Part shown: one piece after another, positions 42,799 to 52,092 of the stretch | Layout: each line of letters begins with the position of its first letter | How positions within the stretch are numbered: position 1 is the first letter of the stretch | DNA from: Gammaproteobacteria bacterium | GTDB taxonomy: Bacteria > Pseudomonadota > Gammaproteobacteria > GRL18 | DNA: 52,930 nucleotides | Assembly: GCA_027012135.1 (NCBI GenBank) | Contig: JALUZF010000244.1 | Coordinates: forward strand, 1 to 52,930 | Reading direction: 5' to 3' | Program-made: the position numbers and the translations under genes | The notes under the pieces: generated by a model | What the model was told of the DNA's origin: nothing | Databases searched by the model: none | What the model saw: the letters and a program-made list of their open reading frames with translations, nothing else

Positions 42799-44949
42799 AT
42801 GGATACATACATGTCTGTAAAAAAACTACTGGTGTTAATAATTATCGCTCTGGGCTTTGCCGCCTTTTATGCCTTTGACTTATCCCAGTACCTTAGTTTT
42901 ACTTATCTTAAAGCCAACCAGCTGCGCTTTATTGACTATTACCAGGCCAATCCCCTACTGGTAATCGGCAGTTTTTTTGTGCTGTATGTTATCTCTACGG
43001 CCCTGTCTATTCCCGGCGCCACGCTGCTAACCTTATTGGGCGGGGCTGTGTTCGGTTTTGCTGCAGGCCTGCTTATTATTTCCTTTGCCAGTACTATCGG
43101 TGCGACACTGGCCTTTCTGGTTTCCCGTTTTTTACTGCGCGATACTCTGGAAGCCCGTTTTGGCGAACAGTTAAAAAAAATCAATGCCGGTATTGAAAAA
43201 GAAGGCGCTTTTTATCTTTTTACCCTGCGTCTGGTACCGCTGTTTCCTTTTTTTATTATTAATCTGCTGATGGGTTTAACCCGAATAAAAACCTGGACCT
43301 ATTACTGGGTCAGCCAGCTAGGTATGCTGCTCGGTACTATGGTTTATGTCAATGCAGGCACTCAGTTGGGACAACTGGAATCGCCATCAGGCATTTTATC
43401 CCCGGAGCTGCTCCTGTCCTTTAGTTTATTAGGCATCTTTCCTCTGGTTGCCAGGAAAATGATTGCACTGATAAAGGCGAATAAAGTTTACCAGGGCTTT
43501 AAGAAACCGGCCAGGTTTGATCGTAATATGATTGTTATCGGTGCCGGTGCCGCCGGCCTGGTTAGCGCTTATATTGCTTCTGCAGTAAAGGCCAGGGTGA
43601 CTCTGATAGAAAAGCATAAAATGGGCGGCGACTGCCTTAATACCGGCTGTGTGCCTTCCAAGGCCCTGATCCGTTCTGCCCGGCTGATGTCACAGATACA
43701 ACGGGCTAATGAATTTGGTATTCAGTCTGATCCACCCACCATCAACTTTAAAAAAGTAATGCAGCGGGTTAAACGGGTGATTAAAGACATTGAGCCCCAT
43801 GATTCCATAGAACGTTATACTCAACTGGGCGTGGAATGTCTGCAGGGCGAGGCTAAAATTATCTCCCCTTTTGAAGTTGAGGTGAACGGCCAGGTGCTCA
43901 GCACAAAAAATATTGTGATTGCCACTGGTGCACACCCACTGGTACCTGAGATAGAAGGGCTAGAGCAGGTGGATTATCTAACCTCCGATACCCTCTGGGA
44001 GCTGCAGGAATTACCCCGACGCCTGCTGGTTCTGGGCGGAGGCCCTATTGGCTGTGAGCTGGCCCAGAGTTTTGCCCGGCTGGGCAGTCAGGTCATACAG
44101 GTTGAGCGCAACAACCGTTTAATGAAACGCGAAGATCCGGAAGTATCCGATATTATTCACCAGCGTTTCCAACAGGAAGGTATTCATCTATGTCTGAAAC
44201 ATCAGGCGAAAACCTTTATCAGAAAGGGTGCACAGCAAATTCTGCAATGTACGGATGCACAGAATCAGCTCATAGAAATTGAATTTGATAAGGTGCTTAT
44301 TGCCCTGGGCCGTAAAGCCAATACCTCCGGTTTTGGCATGGAAAATCTGGATATCCCCCTCAGCAAAAGCGGTACCATTGAAGTCAATAAGTACCTGCAG
44401 ACTAAATACCCCAATATTTATGCCTGCGGTGATGTCGCCGGCCCGTATCAGTTTACCCATACCGCCGCTCACCAGGCCTGGTATGCTTCTGTTAACGGCC
44501 TGTTCCGGCATTTTAAAAGTTTTAAGGTGGATTATTCTGTTATTCCCTGGGCCACTTTTACCGATCCTGAAGTGGCCCGGGTGGGTCTCAATGAACAGGA
44601 AGCACAGCAGCAGAATATTAACTATGAAATCAGCCGCTTTGAGCTGAATGATCTGGATCGGGCCATTGCCGATGGTGAAACAGAGGGGTTTATTAAAGTA
44701 TTAACAGTACCCGGCAAGGACAGAATTCTGGGTGTTACCATTGTGGGTGAACATGCCGGCGATCTTATTGCCGAATATGTCAGTGCCATGAAAAACGGCA
44801 TTGGCCTGAATAAAATTCTCGCCACCATCCATATTTACCCGACTATGGCAGAAGCCAATAAATACGTGGCCGGCCAATGGAAACAGGCGCACAAACCGGA
44901 AAAAATTCTGGCCTGGCTGGAAAAATTCCATCAGTGGCGCAGAAGTTAA
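42799..44949 (+). CDS. TVP38/TMEM64-flavoprotein disulfide reductase fusion
   Basis: A 716-residue two-part protein. The N-terminal membrane part (about 1-225) is a TVP38/TMEM64 (VTT/DedA-like) domain with GATLLTLLGGAVFGFAAGLL and LRLVPLFPFFIINLLMG. The C-terminal part (from about 243) is a class I pyridine nucleotide-disulfide reductase. It has FAD-binding IVIGAGAAGLVSAY, redox-active GGDCLNTGCVPSKAL (C-x4-C), NAD-binding LVLGGGPIGCELAQSF, a second FAD motif IYACGDVAG and the dimer-interface HIYPTMAE with catalytic His/Glu. It resembles mercuric reductase or lipoamide dehydrogenase; the substrate is unknown. The fusion tethers the enzyme to the membrane. Confidence 0.92.
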   Translation: MDTYMSVKKLLVLIIIALGFAAFYAFDLSQYLSFTYLKANQLRFIDYYQANPLLVIGSFFVLYVISTALSIPGATLLTLLGGAVFGFAAGLLIISFASTIGATLAFLVSRFLLRDTLEARFGEQLKKINAGIEKEGAFYLFTLRLVPLFPFFIINLLMGLTRIKTWTYYWVSQLGMLLGTMVYVNAGTQLGQLESPSGILSPELLLSFSLLGIFPLVARKMIALIKANKVYQGFKKPARFDRNMIVIGAGAAGLVSAYIASAVKARVTLIEKHKMGGDCLNTGCVPSKALIRSARLMSQIQRANEFGIQSDPPTINFKKVMQRVKRVIKDIEPHDSIERYTQLGVECLQGEAKIISPFEVEVNGQVLSTKNIVIATGAHPLVPEIEGLEQVDYLTSDTLWELQELPRRLLVLGGGPIGCELAQSFARLGSQVIQVERNNRLMKREDPEVSDIIHQRFQQEGIHLCLKHQAKTFIRKGAQQILQCTDAQNQLIEIEFDKVLIALGRKANTSGFGMENLDIPLSKSGTIEVNKYLQTKYPNIYACGDVAGPYQFTHTAAHQAWYASVNGLFRHFKSFKVDYSVIPWATFTDPEVARVGLNEQEAQQQNINYEISRFELNDLDRAIADGETEGFIKVLTVPGKDRILGVTIVGEHAGDLIAEYVSAMKNGIGLNKILATIHIYPTMAEANKYVAGQWKQAHKPEKILAWLEKFHQWRRS

Positions 44950-47357
44950 TCAGCAGCAGAAAATAAGGATTGGCTCATAAATGCTGTGATTTCATCGGCA
45001 TTAAGCGCTTTACTATATAAAAAACCCTGGCCATGTGTACAGCCTTCATTTATAAGAAAGTTTCGCTGTGCCTCTGTTTCTACCCCTTCTGCAATAATGT
45101 TAAACATCATACTTTGCCCTAAGGCAATAATAGCGACATCATTTTCATCATCAGGCAGTTCATTTACAAAACTGCGATCAATTTTTAATTTATTAATCGG
45201 CAGCTGTTTAAGATAGGACAGTGAGGAATAGCCCGTACCAAAATCATCAATTGCCAGGGATACACCAGCTTCCCTTAACGATAATAACTGTTTAATAGAT
45301 AAACGGGCCTGTTCCATAATAAAGGTTTCTGTAATTTCCAGTTCCAGATACTCCGGCGGCAAACCGGTTTCCTGTAAAATACTCAATACCACTTCAGCCA
45401 GATCGCCCTGATGTATTTGTGGTCCTGCAATATTGACGGATATGCGGCCGAATTCCACACCCTGATCCAGCCATAACCGGGCCTGACTGCAGGCTTTACG
45501 CAACACCCATTCTCCCAACGGTACCATGAGATTAGCTTCCTCAGCCAGGGGTATAAACTGCCCTGGTGAAATTAATCCAAATTCAGGGTGCTGCCAGCGA
45601 ACGAGTGCTTCAAGTCCTGTTATCTGAGCACTGTTTAACACGACCTGAGGCTGATAATGCAGGCATAATTGCTCCTGCTCAATGGCTTTTCTAAGCTGCC
45701 CACCCAACAGCATATGTTCAAAAGCATGCTCATTCAGCTCCTGAGTGTAAAACTGGCAGGTATTTCTCCCCATGTCCTTGGCACGGTACATGGCCGAATC
45801 CGCATTTCGCAGCAACTTTTCCACACTGTCTCCGTCCTGGGGAAACAGGCTGATCCCGATGCTGGTGCCTACAAACAGTTCATAGCCCTGAATATTAAAC
45901 GGGGCATCCAGTGACTTTCTGACTTTTTCTGCCAGAACAATAGCTTTTTCACTATCATCTAACTCCTCTGCCAGAATAACAAATTCATCACCGCCCAGAC
46001 GGGATACGGTATCTTCATTTCTTATAATATTTTTAAAACGCAGGGCTACTTCACAGAGTAATTTATCACCAATAGTATGACCAAGACTGTCATTAATGTA
46101 TTTGAATCGATCCAGATCCATAAACAGTACGGCTAACAGATAATTATTACGCCTGGCCCTCTCTATAGCATGCTCCAGTCGGGCACTGAATAATAAACGG
46201 TTAGGTAAGGTAGTCAATGGATCATGGTGGGCCAGAAATTCCAGCCTGGACTGCGACTGTTTAAGCCGGGAGATATCAGAAAATACACAGATATAATTTA
46301 TCGGCTTCCCCCTATCATCTTCTACCCGGCTGATGGTCAGCCATTCATAATAAGTTTCACCGTTTTTACGCTGATTTTTAATTTCTCCCTGCCAGCCACC
46401 TCGTTCTTCCAGAGCCGACCACAGTTCACGATAATAGTTTTCCTCATGGTGTTCTGCTTTTAACACCTCTGGTTTATCACCAATAACTTCTTCTTTTGTA
46501 TAACCCGTAATATTGGTAAAGGCCGGATTGACGGTAATAATATTAAAGTCCAGATCCGTGATCATAATACCCTCAATGGTATTTTCGAATACGGCCTGTG
46601 ACTGCAGCAGCTTTTCCTGCACCTTGCGGGCACGGGACAGATCACGAATCGTCATTAAAATGCCGCAGGCTCTGTCATCCTGATTTCGAATAATACGGCA
46701 GATAACCTCTATAGGAACACCGGCCGGATTATCCGGATGTTCAGGTTCCATGGTAATGACTGCATCACGTAATTCTTCCTGTGCCTGACACACCGGACAG
46801 GGTACTTCCTCACCTTCAGGGTGAATGATTTCAGTAATATGACGTCCAATAACCTCCGCTTCACCCGCATGAGCCAGCTTATAAAAAGCCTGGTTAGCAC
46901 GAACCACACGCCGTTTTAGATCCAGCAGATAAATTGGCTCATCATAAAAATCCATGGCATAATTCCATTCCTGCCTGCCCTGCTCTATCTGCAACGCTTC
47001 AGATTGTTCATTTGAAGTATGTTGTACAAACAGACACAGATATTCCTCATTCCCGGCAGTAAAAAACTGAACCTTAACGATAACGGGAACCTGGAGTTTT
47101 TTACGCTTTTGATAAACTCGTTCTAACTCTTTTGAATTCAGTAATTTGTATTGCTGCCAGACGTAAGAGCTATCTCTGTTTTCCAGCAACGGATCAATAT
47201 TCTCCAGCGTCATCTCAAGCAGTTCTTCACGGGAATAGCCCAGTAATTTGCAGGCTTTATTATTGACATCAACTACTTGAGCATTAGCAGCAATAAGCAG
47301 TACAGCACTGGAACAGTTTTCCAGAATAAAATGAGGTAAAACACCTGCCTGCGGCAT
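44946..47357 (-). CDS. PAS-PAS-PAS-GGDEF-EAL protein
   Basis: An 803-residue cytoplasmic protein with three PAS domains (about 8-115, 135-245, 250-370; the third with NPAFTNITGYTKEEVIG). The GGDEF domain (about 375-535) has intact SRLGGDEFVIL and inhibitory site RNED five residues before it. The EAL domain (about 545-795) has EALVRWQHPEFG, LEITETFIM and AIDDFGTGYSSLSYL-KIDRSFV, so the phosphodiesterase looks active. Both c-di-GMP activities are possible. Its stop overlaps the flavoprotein stop by 4 bp, tail to tail. Confidence 0.94.
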   Translation of the reverse strand: MPQAGVLPHFILENCSSAVLLIAANAQVVDVNNKACKLLGYSREELLEMTLENIDPLLENRDSSYVWQQYKLLNSKELERVYQKRKKLQVPVIVKVQFFTAGNEEYLCLFVQHTSNEQSEALQIEQGRQEWNYAMDFYDEPIYLLDLKRRVVRANQAFYKLAHAGEAEVIGRHITEIIHPEGEEVPCPVCQAQEELRDAVITMEPEHPDNPAGVPIEVICRIIRNQDDRACGILMTIRDLSRARKVQEKLLQSQAVFENTIEGIMITDLDFNIITVNPAFTNITGYTKEEVIGDKPEVLKAEHHEENYYRELWSALEERGGWQGEIKNQRKNGETYYEWLTISRVEDDRGKPINYICVFSDISRLKQSQSRLEFLAHHDPLTTLPNRLLFSARLEHAIERARRNNYLLAVLFMDLDRFKYINDSLGHTIGDKLLCEVALRFKNIIRNEDTVSRLGGDEFVILAEELDDSEKAIVLAEKVRKSLDAPFNIQGYELFVGTSIGISLFPQDGDSVEKLLRNADSAMYRAKDMGRNTCQFYTQELNEHAFEHMLLGGQLRKAIEQEQLCLHYQPQVVLNSAQITGLEALVRWQHPEFGLISPGQFIPLAEEANLMVPLGEWVLRKACSQARLWLDQGVEFGRISVNIAGPQIHQGDLAEVVLSILQETGLPPEYLELEITETFIMEQARLSIKQLLSLREAGVSLAIDDFGTGYSSLSYLKQLPINKLKIDRSFVNELPDDENDVAIIALGQSMMFNIIAEGVETEAQRNFLINEGCTHGQGFLYSKALNADEITAFMSQSLFSAAD

Positions 47358-47693
47358 GCGGGTATATTCCTGTTGTCTTGATAAAAAAGGATACCTGTCC
47401 GTTTTTTAGAAACTTTATTATTTTCCGGATACAGGTTGAAATTACTGCAATAAATCTGATCTATAAATTTTAAGCATAGAAAACTCATTACAAATTTTCA
47501 ATCTACTGAGCTATTTTTTAATAATCTTACTGTGGATTATATCCTGCCATTCAATACCTATTGTAATGCAAAGCCCATATCAACAGGCATAAAAAAAGGA
47601 AGTGGGTTTTAACCGCACTTCCTTTTTTCTGTTAGCACGGTTTTTAAACCGTGCCTGTACTTTTATCCGTTTTTACTGATGCCGGTTTCCGGC
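47358..47693. other. Intergenic region with several hairpins
   Basis: A 336-bp spacer between two minus-strand genes. It holds the terminators described separately, a GCCGG-TTT-CCGGC hairpin directly after the 66-aa gene (47681-47693), and an imperfect CCTGTCCG / CGGATACAGG pair near the start of the PAS-GGDEF-EAL gene. I see no coding frame. Confidence 0.5.
47591..47656. terminator. Tandem hairpin terminators
   Basis: AAAAAAGGAAGTG pairs with CACTTCCTTTTTT across an 11-nt loop (about 47591-47628), usable in both directions. Next to it GCACGGTTT-TT-AAACCGTGC (about 47636-47655) forms a second perfect hairpin. Confidence 0.8.
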
Positions 47694-47894
47694 TTAGTTC
47701 TGACGGGGTACATAGGAAACCCAGCGGGCTCCATCAACAATTCTTTCAATATGATGGGTATCGGTAACAGTTACGGTTTTGTCACCATTAACTATTACAC
47801 TTACAATACCTTCATCGTCATTAGTAATTCTGGTGCCGTCTTCCAAATCACAACCCCAAACCTGAATCGAACGTTTTTTACCTTTTCTAGCCAT
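47694..47894 (-). CDS. Small basic protein of unknown function
   Basis: A 66-residue soluble protein with a basic start (MARKGKKRSIQVWGCDLEDG), a likely small beta-rich fold (GIVSVIVNGDKTVTVTDTHH) and one cysteine. I do not recognise a family. Evidence that it is real: a near-consensus promoter upstream on the same strand, two palindromes in the leader, and strong hairpins after the stop. It is monocistronic and probably well expressed. Confidence 0.7.
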   Translation of the reverse strand: MARKGKKRSIQVWGCDLEDGTRITNDDEGIVSVIVNGDKTVTVTDTHHIERIVDGARWVSYVPRQN

Positions 47895-47929
47895 TTTCTT
47901 TATTCCTAAATTTCTTTAATTATTTATGC

Positions 47930-47974
47930 TCAAGCATTCTTGAAACTAAATTTATGCTCAAGATTATTCTTGAG
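47930..47974 (-). promoter_or_regulatory. Twin palindromes in the leader of the 66-aa gene
   Basis: CTCAAG-ATTATT-CTTGAG (47957-47974) and TCAAG-CATT-CTTGA (47930-47943) lie between the predicted transcript start and the ATG, each preceded on the plus strand by TTTATG. They could be operators or RNA hairpins. Confidence 0.55.
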
Positions 47975-47991
47975 TAAAATACTTGGTTATT

Positions 47992-48020
47992 ATAATAGGC
48001 ATTTTATTGATCTATGTCAA
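47992..48020 (-). promoter_or_regulatory. Near-consensus sigma70 promoter of the 66-aa gene
   Basis: On the minus strand TTGACA (48015-48020), an exact 17-bp spacer and TATTAT (47992-47997) give a transcript start near 47985 and a leader of about 90 nt. Confidence 0.75.
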
Positions 48021-48106
48021 CAATTTATTTAATTTATTCGAGTTTTAAAAATTGGACATATTGACAATTTAGGAAATAATTTTATCTGACACGCCAGAAA
48101 TCCGTG

Positions 48107-48112
48107 TATAAT
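48107..48112 (+). promoter_or_regulatory. Candidate promoter of the efflux operon
   Basis: A consensus -10 (TATAAT) in the 341-bp spacer before nodT. The -35 is weak (CTGACA with short spacing). An additional TTGACA at 48061 has no good -10. The rest of the spacer holds the divergent promoter, its palindromes and a short leader ORF. Confidence 0.4.
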
Positions 48113-48173
48113 GAGCAGTAATTCCTGCTTTGATCTATAACCTATAAAAATATAGACATTAGTAGTTACTGCT

Positions 48174-48236
48174 ATGCTGGAAAATACTCTAGAAGTGGCC
48201 GTTGATAGTAAAATGAATAAACCAGTATACCCGTAA
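48174..48236 (+). CDS. Possible 20-aa leader ORF coupled to nodT
   Basis: ATG 48174 opens a 20-codon frame whose TAA overlaps the nodT ATG by one base (TAATG). NodT itself has no clear ribosome site, so re-initiation could matter. The leader's own ribosome site is also weak. It may be only chance. Confidence 0.3.
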   Translation: MLENTLEVAVDSKMNKPVYP

Positions 48237-49795
48237 TGCACACCTTAAAACTCTTAGCTGCCGGCCTTGCTCTGACCGTTCTGAGTGCCTGTACCGTGCT
48301 GGGCCCGGATTATCAGGAGCCGGATGTTAACTGGCTGAAACAGTGGCAACCTGCAGCTTCTGCCGATAAAGCAGCCGATCAGGCGCTGGATACCGACTTC
48401 TGGTGGATAATTTTCAATGATCCGGTACTTAATGACTTAATTGCCACCGCCAGAAAAGAAAACCCTTCTATAAAAATTGCCGGTCTGCGGATCTTTGAAA
48501 GCCGGGCTTTATTGAGTATTGCCCAGAGCACGCTGTATCCGCAATTACAGCAGGTAAACGGTTCAGCCACTTATATCAATACTGACAATCACGGCGGCAA
48601 AGCCCTTAAACGCAACCAGAATTTTATTGATTACGGAGCCGGATTTTCACTCGGCTGGGAGCTGGATTTCTGGGGCCGTTTTCAACGCGGTATTGAATCA
48701 GCGGATGCGGCCTTCTTTGCTTCTATAACCAATCAGCAGGACATTCAGGTACTGATAGCAGCCCAGGTGGCACAGGCCTATTTTGCCTACCGCATAGCCC
48801 AGGGCCGGATTGCCATTGCCCATGAAAATACCCGCATCCAGAAACGCAGCTATGAAATTACTGAAAACCGTTTTAAAAGCGGAGAAGGCTCAGAGCTTGA
48901 CCTGCAGCAGGCCAAAACTCAGTATCTGGCCACCCTGGCCACGATTCCCAATCTGGAAATTGCTCTGAACAAAAACCTGAATGCTCTAGCCGTATTGCTC
49001 GGTAAACCACCGGGCAGTCTGGATCTGCCCAAAGAATACATTAAAGGCTACCGGCTGCCCTATGTTGCGCCGGAAACGTTTAACCCCATCCCGGCCAGCC
49101 TGTTAACCCGCCGTCCCGATATCCGTACTGCTGCATGGCAGGTGGCGGCTCAGTCAGCCCAGATTGGCGTGGCTGAAGCCGACCTCTATCCCAGTATTAC
49201 TCTGTTCGGCACTCTGGGCTGGTCAACCAATACTCTGGGCAGTACACCGGAAACCACGCTGTTCAGCTTTGGACCGGGCTTTACCTGGAATGTTTTCAAT
49301 TATGATCGTATTGAAAATAATGTCCGCATTCAGGATGCCCGGCTGCAGCAGCTCATTGAACAATACCAGAACAAGGTTCTGCAGGCGGCTCAGGAAGTGG
49401 ATAATGCCAGCTACAGCCTGCTTAAAACCGATGAACAGCAGAAAATTCTGGATCAAAGCGTAGCGGCCTCCAGGCGGGCCCTGGCCATCGCCAATATCCG
49501 TTACCGGGAAGGCTATGCCGATTTCCAGCGGGTACTGGATGCCCAGCGCGCCATGTTTGCCCAGACTGAACGGCAGTGGCTGAATCAGGGCAGTTATGTC
49601 TCCGGAATTATTACCCTTTATAAGGCACTGGGCGGCGGCTGGTCAGCTACGCCTGTTAATGAGCTGATCCCTGAAGAAACAAGAAAGACCATGCAGGAAC
49701 GCAGTGACTGGGGTGACTTACTGACCAGCCCTATTTATGAGCAGAATATACCCGTGCATAATCCTGCTGAAACCAGACAAAGTGAAACCCAATGA
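48236..49795 (+). CDS. NodT-family outer-membrane efflux lipoprotein
   Basis: A 519-residue TolC/OprM-type channel subunit. The lipoprotein signal ends with lipobox LSAC (Cys about 19). It has two OEP repeats with typical phrases: GLRIFESRALLSIAQSTLYP, GWELDFWGRF, LLTRRPDIRTAAWQVAAQSA and GVAEADLYPSITLFG. It forms the outer-membrane duct of a tripartite pump. Its stop overlaps the HlyD gene start by 4 bp (ATGA). Confidence 0.94.
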   Translation: MHTLKLLAAGLALTVLSACTVLGPDYQEPDVNWLKQWQPAASADKAADQALDTDFWWIIFNDPVLNDLIATARKENPSIKIAGLRIFESRALLSIAQSTLYPQLQQVNGSATYINTDNHGGKALKRNQNFIDYGAGFSLGWELDFWGRFQRGIESADAAFFASITNQQDIQVLIAAQVAQAYFAYRIAQGRIAIAHENTRIQKRSYEITENRFKSGEGSELDLQQAKTQYLATLATIPNLEIALNKNLNALAVLLGKPPGSLDLPKEYIKGYRLPYVAPETFNPIPASLLTRRPDIRTAAWQVAAQSAQIGVAEADLYPSITLFGTLGWSTNTLGSTPETTLFSFGPGFTWNVFNYDRIENNVRIQDARLQQLIEQYQNKVLQAAQEVDNASYSLLKTDEQQKILDQSVAASRRALAIANIRYREGYADFQRVLDAQRAMFAQTERQWLNQGSYVSGIITLYKALGGGWSATPVNELIPEETRKTMQERSDWGDLLTSPIYEQNIPVHNPAETRQSETQ

Positions 49796-50991
49796 GTGAT
49801 CCAAAAAACAATAACAGGCCTGATGCCAATACCGAAAGCCAGAACCCTCAAACTGCAGAAACCAGTAATAGCGAAGCTGCCGCACAGGCCGGCAGTGCCG
49901 CTGAAACTGAGCCGGCACAGAAGAGTGTAAAAAAAGGCCTTGTTATTATTCTGGCCGCGATTATCCTCAGCCTGCTGTGGTACCTGCTGGCGGATCGCTA
50001 TACTCCTTATACTCAGCAGGCCCGGATTAACGGCTATGTTATCGGCATCAGTTCGGAAGTATCCGGAACCGTCACCAAAGTGATGGTAAAAAACAACCAG
50101 GCAGTTAAAAAGGGGCAGCCTCTGTTTCAGCTGGATCGTACCCAGTATGAAATTGCCCTGAACAAGGCCAGGTCCGACCTGGAAAAGGTACTCAGCCAGA
50201 TAGAAGCTAATACAGCCGGGGTGCTGTCTGCCCAGTCCAGTCTTCTGGCGGCTAAAGCAAATGCTAAAAAAGTCCGTCAGGATGTCGAGCGGCTGGAAAA
50301 ACTGTATAAGGAAGATCCCGGAGCGATTTCAGTACGACGGCTGGAATCCTCCCGTGCCAATTATGAACAGGCCGTAGCTAAAGTGGCTCAGGCTGAAGCC
50401 GAAGTAGTTCGCGCCATTGAAAACCGCGGTGCTGAAGGTCTTAATAATGCCCAGTTAAAAAGTGCCCAGAGTGCCGTCGATCAGGCTCAGCTCAATCTCA
50501 GACGCACCCTGATTAAAGCCCCCCTGGACGGCAGAATTACCGATTTACGCACCGATGCGGGTCAGTTTGCCTCGGCCGGTAAACCCGTTATGACACTGAT
50601 CTCCATTCACGATATCTGGATAGATGCCGAGTTTACTGAAAACAACCTGGGACATATGAAAGTTGATGATCCTGTTGAGCTGGCACTGGATGTCCTGCCC
50701 GGCAAAGTCTTTACCGGTAAGGTGCGCAGTATCGGCCTGGGTGTGGCCACCAGTCAGCCGCCGCCGCCCGGAACTTTACCCACTATCAATAACAACCGCG
50801 ACTGGCTGCGCCAGGCCCAGCGTTTTCCGGTGGTTATCCAGTTTGACCGCAAACATATTGATGAACTGCGTCCGCACATCCGCATAGGCGGTCAGGCCGA
50901 GGTCATGGTTTATACCAGAGACAGCAGTATTTTAAATGTTCTGGGCAAAGCCTTTATCCGTTTTATGAGCTGGCTCTCTTATGCTTACTAA
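49792..50991 (+). CDS. HlyD/EmrA-family periplasmic adaptor
   Basis: A 399-residue membrane-fusion protein. The cytoplasmic N-terminal tail is low-complexity (N, Q, A, E), and one membrane segment lies at about 49-66. The lipoyl/barrel-sandwich half reads GYVIGISSEVSGTVTKVMVK. A coiled-coil hairpin (about 120-225) precedes the second half (IKAPLDGRITDLRTDAGQFA). It joins the inner-membrane component to NodT. The next gene, DUF2955, follows after 72 bp. Confidence 0.94.
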   Translation: MSDPKNNNRPDANTESQNPQTAETSNSEAAAQAGSAAETEPAQKSVKKGLVIILAAIILSLLWYLLADRYTPYTQQARINGYVIGISSEVSGTVTKVMVKNNQAVKKGQPLFQLDRTQYEIALNKARSDLEKVLSQIEANTAGVLSAQSSLLAAKANAKKVRQDVERLEKLYKEDPGAISVRRLESSRANYEQAVAKVAQAEAEVVRAIENRGAEGLNNAQLKSAQSAVDQAQLNLRRTLIKAPLDGRITDLRTDAGQFASAGKPVMTLISIHDIWIDAEFTENNLGHMKVDDPVELALDVLPGKVFTGKVRSIGLGVATSQPPPPGTLPTINNNRDWLRQAQRFPVVIQFDRKHIDELRPHIRIGGQAEVMVYTRDSSILNVLGKAFIRFMSWLSYAY

Positions 50992-51063
50992 TAAGCTGAC
51001 TCTTGCTCACCTGGGCACGGTATTCTTAAAAGCTCCGGCCTTAACGGCATAAGGCGTAATACT

Positions 51064-52092
51064 ATGCATATTCAGGCCAGACGTGTATTTCGACTTGCCC
51101 TGGTGCCGGCACTGACACTGGCAGCGGCTTATGCTCTGGCGGTTCCATTGCCCTTTATCGCGCCCCTGTTTGCCTTTATTCTCAGTTCCATTCCCGGCCC
51201 GCCCTTACCGGCACCTAAACTTATCGGCCTGATCATTATGGTCATAATGACCACCGGCCTGGGGATAGTACTGATCCCGCTACTACTTAATTATCAGGTA
51301 ACCGCCGTTTTACTGGTGGCCGTTGGGCTGTATCTCAGTACCTATCTGACCGTTAACCTCAATAAAAACCTGCCCGGTGTCTTTATGGCCATGGGGCTGA
51401 CCCTGGTTTCTGCCGCCGGAACTCTCAGTGATACTCTGGCAACTACAGTTATACAAAGCCTGATTTTCGGTATTATTATTGCCACATTGTGCCAGACGCT
51501 GGTGTATCCTTTCTTTCCCGAAGATCCCCTGCCGCCTCAGACCGCCCCGCCAAAGGAGCAGGCCAAAAATGCCGAACAGTCTAACTGGATCGCCATTCGC
51601 AGTACCCTGATTGTGCTGCCGGCCTATCTGCTGGTACTCATCAATCCCGCCATGTATATGCCTATTATGATGAAGTCTATTATGCTCAGTCAGCAGAGTT
51701 CCACTATGGATGCGAAACATGCCGCACGGGAAATGATCGGCTCCACCTTTTTAGGCGGTGTATTTGCCATACTGCTCTGGCTGGGGCTGGGGATCTGGCC
51801 GACCCTGTGGATGTTTTTCTGGTGGATGTTATTGATCAGCCTGTATTTTTCGAGCAAAATCTATCAGCTGGTTAAAACCCGTTTAAGTGCTTCGTTCTGG
51901 ATGAATACTGCCATTACTATGTTAATTCTCATTGGCCCGGCTGTGGAAGATACGGACAGCGGTAAAGATGTTTATACCGCCTTTTTTATTCGTCTAAGCC
52001 TGTTTGTACTGGTCACCCTGTATGCCCTGGCGGCTATTAATATTCTCGAATATTTAAAAACTCATAAAAGGAAGTCATCATATGCTGACTAA
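51064..52092 (+). CDS. DUF2955 (FUSC-like) inner-membrane protein
   Basis: A 342-residue membrane protein with about ten segments in two halves (about 10-155 and 180-330) separated by a cytoplasmic linker. The opening RRVFRLALVPALTLAAAYAL and PFIAPLFAFILSS fit DUF2955, a relative of the aromatic-acid exporter/FUSC group. It is probably the inner-membrane transporter for the NodT-HlyD pair. Its end overlaps the channel gene by 11 bp. Confidence 0.88.
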   Translation: MHIQARRVFRLALVPALTLAAAYALAVPLPFIAPLFAFILSSIPGPPLPAPKLIGLIIMVIMTTGLGIVLIPLLLNYQVTAVLLVAVGLYLSTYLTVNLNKNLPGVFMAMGLTLVSAAGTLSDTLATTVIQSLIFGIIIATLCQTLVYPFFPEDPLPPQTAPPKEQAKNAEQSNWIAIRSTLIVLPAYLLVLINPAMYMPIMMKSIMLSQQSSTMDAKHAAREMIGSTFLGGVFAILLWLGLGIWPTLWMFFWWMLLISLYFSSKIYQLVKTRLSASFWMNTAITMLILIGPAVEDTDSGKDVYTAFFIRLSLFVLVTLYALAAINILEYLKTHKRKSSYAD

